DNA from: Agaricicola taiwanensis_A
GTDB lineage: Bacteria > Pseudomonadota > Alphaproteobacteria > Rhizobiales > Methylopilaceae
Direction of reading: 5' to 3'
DNA length: 5,291 bases
NCBI GenBank assembly: GCA_040394255.1
Contig: JBEBSP010000192.1
Span: 1 to 5,291 of the forward strand
Shown here: one piece after another, positions 1 through 5,291 of the stretch
How the letters are laid out: every line of letters starts with the position of its first letter
Position numbering within the stretch: the first letter of the stretch is position 1
Notes under the pieces: model-generated
Database searches by the model: none
What the model saw: only the letters and a program-made list of their open reading frames with translations
What the model was told of the DNA's origin: nothing
Position numbers and translations under genes: made by a program

Positions 1-367
1 GCGCGGCTTCGCGGAACTGCGCCGTCTCGGCGCGGCGCTGGACGCCCGCGCGGATACGCTCATGGGCCTGTCCGGTCTCGGCGACCTCGTGCTCACCGCC
101 ACCACGCCGCAATCGCGCAACTTCGCGCTGGGCCATGCCATCGGCGCGGGCCAGCCGCTGCCGGACAAGCTGGCCGAGGGGGCCTTCACCGCGCAGGCGC
201 TGGTGGCGCTGGCCAAGGGGCATGGCGTCGAGATGCCGATCGCTTCGGCGGTCGAAGCCGTGCTGGCGCGCGCGCTTTCGGTCGACGAGGTCGTGGACAT
301 GCTGCTGGCCCGTCCGCTCAAGGCCGAAGATGGCCCTGCGGGCGATGCCTTCTCCTCATCCTTCTGA
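1..367 (+). CDS. gpsA: Glycerol-3-phosphate dehydrogenase [NAD(P)+], C-terminal part (5' truncated by window edge)
   Basis: GpsA reduces dihydroxyacetone phosphate to sn-glycerol 3-phosphate in the cytoplasm, supplying the backbone for phospholipid synthesis. Only the last 121 residues are visible. The coding phase begins at base 2 and the TGA stop is at 365-367. The visible part is the helical C-terminal substrate-binding domain. The family signature GLSGLGDLVLT is encoded from base 65, and the QSRN motif at 110-121 holds the Arg and Asn that in characterised GpsA enzymes contact substrate and cofactor. The LAEGAFTA segment (about 170-193) matches the conserved EG..TA region near the end of the family. 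The reading frame is clean with no sign of decay. The N-terminal Rossmann domain and catalytic lysine lie upstream of the window. An ATG at base 62 is internal, not the start. The EVE gene follows after 28 bp with no terminator-like hairpin between them, so the two are probably cotranscribed. The identification is firm; operon membership is inferred. Confidence 0.96.
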   Translation, partial: RGFAELRRLGAALDARADTLMGLSGLGDLVLTATTPQSRNFALGHAIGAGQPLPDKLAEGAFTAQALVALAKGHGVEMPIASAVEAVLARALSVDEVVDMLLARPLKAEDGPAGDAFSSSF

Positions 368-395
368 CGACGCTTTCCTGAAGAGAGATTTTTCG

Positions 396-809
396 ATGCG
401 CTACTGGCTGTTCAAATCCGAACCCGACGTGTTCTCCTGGGACATGCTCAAGGCCAAGGGTCAGACGGGCGAGGAGTGGGACGGGGTGCGCAACTACCAG
501 GCGCGCAACAACATGCGCGCCATGACGGTCGGCGACCGCGGGTTCTTCTATCATTCCAACGAGGGCAAGGAGGTCGTCGGCCTCGTCGAGGTCTGCGCGC
601 CGGCCCATCCTGATTCCACCGATGGCAGCGGCCGGTGGGACTGCGTCGACATCCGCGCCCTCGACAAACTGCCCCGGCCCGTGACTCTCGCCGAAGTGAA
701 GGCCAACCCGAAGCTCAAGGCCATGGCGCTGGTGACCTCCATGCGGCTGTCGGTGCAGCCTGTGTTGCAGGATGAATGGGAGGAAGTCCTCCGCATGGCA
801 AACGCCTGA
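396..809 (+). CDS. EVE domain-containing protein (thymocyte nuclear protein 1 / THYN1-like)
   Basis: A 137-residue protein that is essentially a single EVE domain, a PUA/YTH-like fold thought to bind modified bases in nucleic acid. Family hallmarks are the N-terminal YWLFKSEP (residues 3-10), WDGVRNYQARN (28-38), the GD turn at 46-47 followed by FFYHSNEGKEVVG (50-62), and RLSVQPV (117-123) near the C-terminus. Its length is typical of stand-alone bacterial EVE proteins. No signal peptide or membrane segment is visible. The ATG at 396 is chosen because the conserved MRYWLFKSEP begins there and a purine-rich ribosome-binding site (AAGAGAGA, 381-388) lies 7 bases upstream. The frame is open further upstream, but that extension overlaps gpsA out of frame and has no family similarity. 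The ligand of the stand-alone bacterial family is not established. Nothing nearby resembles the restriction genes (McrBC-type) that sometimes carry EVE domains, so a housekeeping role is more likely than defence. Confidence 0.93.
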   Translation: MRYWLFKSEPDVFSWDMLKAKGQTGEEWDGVRNYQARNNMRAMTVGDRGFFYHSNEGKEVVGLVEVCAPAHPDSTDGSGRWDCVDIRALDKLPRPVTLAEVKANPKLKAMALVTSMRLSVQPVLQDEWEEVLRMANA

Positions 810-1078
810 ACATTCAATCCCTCATCATGGTCGCAAATCGTTAAGGTTTAACCGGGATTAACGCTTTGCGTTCCATTGGAGCCAGGACCCGGCTGGAATC
901 CGCCGCAGGCCCGTTCGCGCTGATCCTCGCGCGGGCCATGCTGCCGTTGATCGCGGCGGCATCGCAGGGATCTGACGCGTTACCGAGACGTTCAGCACTT
1001 CATGGTAGACAGCACCGTGGAATGGCCTCATCCGCCGATCGCGTGGTCGGGAGCGGGCCGGTGCAGCGGGGACCATTG
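810..1078. other. Intergenic region between EVE gene and methyltransferase gene
   Basis: This 269-bp stretch is long for such a compact region. Its left part, about 810-865, is clearly more AT-rich than its surroundings and holds three TTAA motifs (separate entry). The right part is GC-rich and open in several frames. The frame of the downstream methyltransferase stays open back to a TTG at 866, but the resulting 71-residue extension is rich in Ala, Arg and Ser and does not resemble the family, so I read it as untranslated. A - strand ORF across 858-1076 has no recognisable features. I see no convincing sigma-70 -35/-10 pair, no tRNA and no rho-independent terminator. A small leader ORF may occupy 1002-1079. 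Confidence 0.6.
839..863. promoter_or_regulatory. Cluster of TTAA motifs within a CGTTAA/TTAACG inverted repeat; possible CtrA-like site
   Basis: TTAA occurs at 841-844, 848-851 and 858-861. The outer two sit in a perfect 6-bp inverted repeat, CGTTAA (839-844) and TTAACG (858-863), separated by 13 bp. The second and third form a direct repeat of TTAAC starting 10 bp apart, about one helical turn. The alphaproteobacterial cell-cycle regulator CtrA is known to bind TTAA-N7-TTAA. Here the spacing is N6, one base short, so the match is imperfect. The cluster lies about 215-240 bp upstream of the methyltransferase start, far for a direct promoter unless transcription starts well upstream. Binding by any regulator is inferred from the pattern alone. 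Confidence 0.3.
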
Positions 1079-1079
1079 A
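1002..1079 (+). CDS. Possible 25-residue leader peptide overlapping the methyltransferase start
   Basis: An ATG at 1002 opens a 25-codon frame, beginning MVDSTVEWPHPP, that closes with TGA at 1077-1079. Its stop overlaps the methyltransferase ATG (1079-1081) as TGATG, the arrangement seen in translationally coupled genes. The frame is open further back to about 951, after a TGA at 948-950. The upstream sequence offers only a weak ribosome-binding site, and the downstream gene has its own good one, so coupling is not required. I recognise no homology. In GC-rich DNA short frames like this are common by chance, so this is a candidate only. Confidence 0.15.
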   Translation: MVDSTVEWPHPPIAWSGAGRCSGDH

Positions 1080-1729
1080 TGACGCAAGAGGAAACCATCG
1101 CCTTCGTTCGGGAGAACACGCGGCTTCATCCGGTGCCGCTGGCGCCGGAAATCTCGCTCTACGTCTCCGACGAATCCGCGCCGATCTGGAGCATGCCGGC
1201 GGCGGAGGTCAAGAAGCTCAACCTTCCCGATCCGTTCTGGGCGCAGGCCTGGTCGGGCGGGCAGGCGCTCGCGCGCTATGTCCTCGATCATCCCGAAACG
1301 GTGCGTGGCAAGCGCGTGCTCGATCTGGGATCGGGCGGAGGACTGGTCGCCATCGCGGCCGCCAAATCCGGCGCGCGCCATGTGATCTCCTGCGACGTCA
1401 ATCCGCACGCCGCCGCCGTCGCGCCGCTCAACGCCGCGGCCAACGGCGTGACCCTCGAGGTCATCACCCAGGACATCCTCGACGGCGGCGGGCCGGAGGC
1501 CGAGGTCTTCCTGGCGGGCGACGTGTTCTATTTCCCGGAAGTGGCCGTGCGCATGACGCCTTTCCTGGAATCCCTGCACAAGGCCGGCATCCCGGTGCTG
1601 ATCGGCGATCCCGCGCGCGTCAACCTGCCGGTCGACAAGCTTGAGATGCTGGCCGAATACAGCGCCAGCGTGACGCGCCAGTTCGAGGACCCCGGCATCA
1701 CGCGCACCATGGTCTACCGCTTCATCTGA
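1079..1729 (+). CDS. Class I SAM-dependent protein-lysine methyltransferase, METTL20/ETFB-KMT type
   Basis: A 216-residue cytosolic methyltransferase with the seven-strand Rossmann core. The family-typical segment PFWAQAWSGGQALARYVLDHP spans residues 52-72. Motif I, VLDLGSGGGLVAIAA (80-94), binds S-adenosylmethionine; an acidic post-I motif, CDVNP (105-109), follows. GDVFY at 147-151 matches the D-[VM]-F-Y motif characteristic of METTL20-like lysine methyltransferases. The family often carries the misleading name 'L11 methyltransferase' or 'nicotinamide N-methyltransferase-like'. The Agrobacterium homologue is known to methylate lysines in the beta subunit of electron-transfer flavoprotein and in ribosomal protein L7/L12; the same targets are inferred here. 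The ATG at 1079 is preferred because GGGGA (1068-1072) lies 6 bases upstream and homologues start near this point; earlier in-frame starts add unrelated sequence. The 3' end converges on the DUF2235 gene with a 5-bp gap. Neither etfA/etfB nor rplL is in the window, so the substrate has no local support. Confidence 0.88.
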   Translation: MTQEETIAFVRENTRLHPVPLAPEISLYVSDESAPIWSMPAAEVKKLNLPDPFWAQAWSGGQALARYVLDHPETVRGKRVLDLGSGGGLVAIAAAKSGARHVISCDVNPHAAAVAPLNAAANGVTLEVITQDILDGGGPEAEVFLAGDVFYFPEVAVRMTPFLESLHKAGIPVLIGDPARVNLPVDKLEMLAEYSASVTRQFEDPGITRTMVYRFI

Positions 1730-1734
1730 CGGCC

Positions 1735-2832
1735 TTACGACCCGTAGCGATCCCTGTAGGTCGCGTGTGTCCGCAGCGCTTCGGGCCGGTAGGGCCGTTC
1801 GCCGTGGAGGGTCGGCACCTTCTCGGCCTTGAAGCGCGTGGCGGTGTGATCCTCGAACAGGTCGGCATCGGCCGGGACCGGGCGCAGCCCCGCCCGCCAC
1901 AATTTTTTCAGGCCGCCGTTGCGTTCGTCGTGCTGGATGCCGAGCGCGGAGGGCTTGAGGGTGAGTTTCGTGGGGTCCAGCCGGAGGGGATGGGGGATCG
2001 ACGTCGCCTCGTCGATCATCCATTGCAGCGCCAGATCGGACAGTTCGCTTTCGGCATAGCCGCCGCCGACATTGCAGTGGACGCCGGGGAACCAGACCTG
2101 CCGGATGCGGCCGCTGGAGATGTCCTCCGGCGTCGTTTCCCACAGCACGGCCTCGAACACCGCGCGGTTCTCGTCGATGGAGAGCGCGTGGCGGGCATAG
2201 GGCACGGCCGGGTGCAGCGTGTGGTCGTGGAAGGCGTGACGCCACAGCACCACGCCGTTGGAGCCGGGAATCCCCAGCGCCCGCACCGTGTCCCAGACGC
2301 CGACGAAATAGGGCGGGGCGTCGTGGCTGGCGAAATCGCGGCGGAAGATCCGGCCGAGTTCCTTGCGCTTTTCCTTGGTGGCGGTATCGTCGCCGTAGAC
2401 CTTGTATATCTTCTCGACGGCCTGTTCGGCGAGGGCGTCGCGCGCGGAATGGCTTTTCTTCGGGTCGCGCCCGCGGGCGTCGCGGGTGGGGATGCCGCAG
2501 AGCGACAGGACCCCGCCGAGGCTGCGCACGGTGTAGGCCCCCCGGCTGAAGCCGAACAGGAAAATGCGGTCGCCCGGCTCGTAGCGTTCGATCAGGGCGC
2601 CATAGCAGTCCTTGATGTTCTGCGAGATGCCGAGACCGGTGGCTTTGCTGACGAGGTTGTAGGCCCAGCGGGACCATGTATCGCCGGAGCCGAGGCCATC
2701 GTCGTAGAAGCTGGTCTGTTCCGCGTCCTCGATGGAGGCGATGCACAGCTTGCGGACATTGGAGCGCCGGTTTTCCGGCAGGCTCGCGCCCTGTCCGGTG
2801 CCGTCGGAAAAGATAAGGATGTTCTTGGCCAT
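1735..2832 (-). CDS. DUF2235 alpha/beta hydrolase (Tle1-like phospholipase family), stand-alone
   Basis: A 365-residue protein made almost entirely of a DUF2235 domain, the alpha/beta hydrolase fold shared with Tle1 type VI secretion phospholipases. It opens with the family signature ILIFSDGTGQ (residues 5-14). The nucleophile elbow GFSRGAY spans 94-100, with Ser96 the likely catalytic serine. WDTV (180-183) carries Asp181, and FPGVHCNVGGGY (248-259) carries His252; by family comparison these probably complete the triad. HALSIDENR (215-223) is another conserved family block. No signal peptide, transmembrane helix or extra effector domain is visible, and no VgrG, PAAR, Eag or immunity-like gene is adjacent. 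A secreted-toxin role is therefore unsupported; an intracellular esterase or lipase is as likely. The ATG (complement of 2830-2832) begins the conserved MAKNILIFSDGT and follows a GGGGG ribosome-binding site (2838-2842) by 5 bases. The gene is convergent with the methyltransferase and divergent from DUF1761. The family call is firm; the substrate is unknown. Confidence 0.9.
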   Translation of the reverse strand: MAKNILIFSDGTGQGASLPENRRSNVRKLCIASIEDAEQTSFYDDGLGSGDTWSRWAYNLVSKATGLGISQNIKDCYGALIERYEPGDRIFLFGFSRGAYTVRSLGGVLSLCGIPTRDARGRDPKKSHSARDALAEQAVEKIYKVYGDDTATKEKRKELGRIFRRDFASHDAPPYFVGVWDTVRALGIPGSNGVVLWRHAFHDHTLHPAVPYARHALSIDENRAVFEAVLWETTPEDISSGRIRQVWFPGVHCNVGGGYAESELSDLALQWMIDEATSIPHPLRLDPTKLTLKPSALGIQHDERNGGLKKLWRAGLRPVPADADLFEDHTATRFKAEKVPTLHGERPYRPEALRTHATYRDRYGS

Positions 2833-2861
2833 GATCGCCCCCGCGCCCCTATGGTGGCGGA

Positions 2862-2889
2862 AAGATACACGCTATGGTTAAGGTCTCAA
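2862..2889 (-). promoter_or_regulatory. Candidate promoter of the DUF2235 gene
   Basis: Read on the - strand, TTGAGA (complement of 2884-2889) matches the -35 consensus TTGACA at five of six bases. It is followed after 16 bp by TATCTT (complement of 2862-2867), which matches the -10 consensus TATAAT at four of six. Transcription would start near 2855, giving a leader of about 23 bases that contains the ribosome-binding site. Position and spacing are good, but alphaproteobacterial promoters are variable and this is a prediction from sequence only. Confidence 0.45.
2874..2881 (-). promoter_or_regulatory. TTAACCAT motif, CtrA-type half site, inside the DUF2235 promoter
   Basis: The - strand reads TTAACCAT here, exactly the 8-base CtrA motif described in Caulobacter as an alternative to the two-part TTAA-N7-TTAA site. 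It lies between the predicted -35 and -10 elements of the DUF2235 gene, where a bound regulator would be expected to interfere with or modulate polymerase. It is also about 40 bp upstream of the divergent DUF1761 start. An 8-base match can arise by chance, so regulation by CtrA is an inference. Confidence 0.3.
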
Positions 2890-2920
2890 CGTCGGCATGT
2901 GGATAAGTGGAGCGGACGGT

Positions 2921-3331
2921 ATGGTCTTCGCCGGGTTGAATTATCTCGCCATCCTCGTGGCGGCGCTGGCCGGTTTCGGCACCGGCGCGGTCTGGTACAT
3001 GTCGCTGTCGAAGCCGTGGCTCGCCGCCAGCGGTTTCGACACGGCCGGAATGCCCCGTTCATCGAAGACGCCGTTCGCCGTCTCCATCGTGTCGCTGCTG
3101 GTCATGGCCTGGGTGCTCGCGGGTGTCGTCGGGCATCTCGGGCCAGGGCAGGTGACGGTGAAGAACGGCGTGATCTCCGCCGCCTTCCTGTGGCTCGGCT
3201 TCATCGCCACCACCACGGCGACCAACTATGCCTTCGGCCAGCGCAGGGTCATGCTGACGGTGATCGACACGGCGCACTGGCTGCTGGTCATGCTGGTGAT
3301 GGGTGCGGTGGTCGGCGCTTTCGGGGTGTGA
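2921..3331 (+). CDS. DUF1761 family four-helix membrane protein
   Basis: A 136-residue inner-membrane protein of unknown function that matches the DUF1761 pattern. It opens with FAGLNYLAILVAAL (residues 3-16), followed by GAVWYMSLSKPWLAASG (22-38), the family's conserved VWY...KPW segment. Four hydrophobic stretches are visible at about 7-26, 50-73, 83-105 and 112-135, consistent with four transmembrane helices and short loops. TNYAF (101-105) and the IDTAHW segment (115-120) also look family-typical. The ATG at 2921 is preferred over the in-frame ATG at 2897: it follows GGAG (2909-2912) by 8 bases, homologues begin just before the NYLA motif, and the eight extra residues from 2897 are polar and poorly supported. 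The gene is divergent from the DUF2235 hydrolase (88 bp between start codons) and 108 bp upstream of acs on the same strand. I see no clear promoter for it. No biochemical function can be assigned. Confidence 0.85.
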   Translation: MVFAGLNYLAILVAALAGFGTGAVWYMSLSKPWLAASGFDTAGMPRSSKTPFAVSIVSLLVMAWVLAGVVGHLGPGQVTVKNGVISAAFLWLGFIATTTATNYAFGQRRVMLTVIDTAHWLLVMLVMGAVVGAFGV

Positions 3332-3358
3332 GAGACATCTACAAAAGTTGCGATTGCC

Positions 3359-3388
3359 GCCGCCTTGCCCGGTGCTAGGCTTGGCGGC
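3359..3388. repeat. Hyphenated dyad in the acs upstream region (possible operator)
   Basis: The left arm GCCGCCTTGCC (3359-3369) and right arm GGCTTGGCGGC (3378-3388) pair at nine of eleven positions across an 8-base centre. The only mismatches are a symmetrical TT opposite TT. The dyad covers the predicted -35 element and the spacer and touches the -10 of the acs promoter, as expected of an operator. No T-run follows it, so it does not look like a rho-independent terminator for the DUF1761 gene. No specific regulator can be named. Confidence 0.35.
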
Positions 3389-3393
3389 ATAAC
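3365..3393 (+). promoter_or_regulatory. Candidate acs promoter
   Basis: TTGCCC (3365-3370) and CATAAC (3388-3393) resemble the -35 and -10 hexamers, with four of six matches each and an ideal 17-bp spacer. Transcription would start near 3400, leaving an untranslated leader of about 40 bases before the acs ATG. The element overlaps an imperfect dyad. Support is sequence resemblance and position only; read-through from the DUF1761 gene is also possible. Confidence 0.4.
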
Positions 3394-3439
3394 AGTCGGC
3401 CAAACCTACGCCGTGCCAAGAAGCCTTGGAGGGAAATCC

Positions 3440-5291
<1,852 letters not shown>

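Noticed and set aside
396..809. EVE protein as part of an anti-phage or restriction system
   Set aside because: It is a bare THYN1-type domain next to gpsA, with no McrB-type GTPase, nuclease or methylase partner.
858..1076. 72-codon - strand frame in the intergenic region
   Set aside because: No recognisable family and a composition typical of chance frames. Its start has no clear functional context.
866..1078. N-terminal extension of the methyltransferase from a TTG at 866
   Set aside because: The added 71 residues do not resemble the family, and the ATG at 1079 has a good ribosome-binding site at the expected family start.
1746..1764. Short GCGA...TCGC hairpin near the 3' end of the DUF2235 gene
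   Set aside because: It lies inside the coding sequence for the C-terminus, has a weak interrupted stem and no T-run, so it is not a credible terminator.
1028..2746. 572-codon open frame on the - strand across the methyltransferase and DUF2235 regions
   Set aside because: It overlaps two well-supported genes, and its translation is dominated by Arg, Pro, Gly, Ala and His with no recognisable motifs. Long spurious frames are expected in GC-rich DNA.
3345..3370. Possible RamB/ScfR-like acetate-regulator site upstream of acs (AAAGTTGCGA region)
   Set aside because: It only loosely resembles the TTTGCAAA-type motif, with no second half site at a sensible spacing.
1765..3378. 537-codon open frame on the + strand opposite DUF2235 and across DUF1761
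   Set aside because: Antisense and out-of-frame shadow of two genes with clear family motifs; its composition is not protein-like.

Overview
The window is GC-rich, densely coded bacterial chromosome. It most likely comes from an alphaproteobacterium. The clues are the gpsA–EVE gene pair, an ETF-beta-type lysine methyltransferase of the METTL20 family, a DUF1761 membrane protein, and TTAA-type motifs resembling CtrA sites between genes. I saw no phage, transposon, CRISPR, tRNA or rRNA signal, and nothing that marks the region as a mobile island.

Layout. The 3' part of gpsA (glycerol-3-phosphate dehydrogenase) enters at the left edge on the + strand. A small EVE-domain gene follows 28 bp later, probably in the same operon. 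A 269-bp intergenic stretch carries a cluster of TTAA motifs and a possible 25-residue leader ORF, and leads into a + strand class I methyltransferase of the METTL20/ETFB-KMT type. Its 3' end lies 5 bp from the 3' end of a convergent - strand gene encoding a DUF2235 alpha/beta hydrolase, the family that includes Tle1-type phospholipase effectors. A short divergent promoter region with a TTAACCAT motif separates the hydrolase from a + strand four-helix DUF1761 membrane protein. After a 108-bp gap with a plausible sigma-70-like promoter overlapping a dyad, acs (AMP-forming acetyl-CoA synthetase) begins. It runs off the right edge after 617 codons, probably about 30 codons short of its end.

How the genes relate. 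Most are central-metabolism or maintenance genes: phospholipid precursor supply (gpsA), acetate activation (acs), and post-translational modification of the electron-transfer flavoprotein or ribosomal protein L7/L12 (methyltransferase). The hydrolase and the DUF1761 protein have no proven role. I find no convincing new multi-gene system here. The items most worth checking are the possible regulatory sites and the stand-alone DUF2235 hydrolase.
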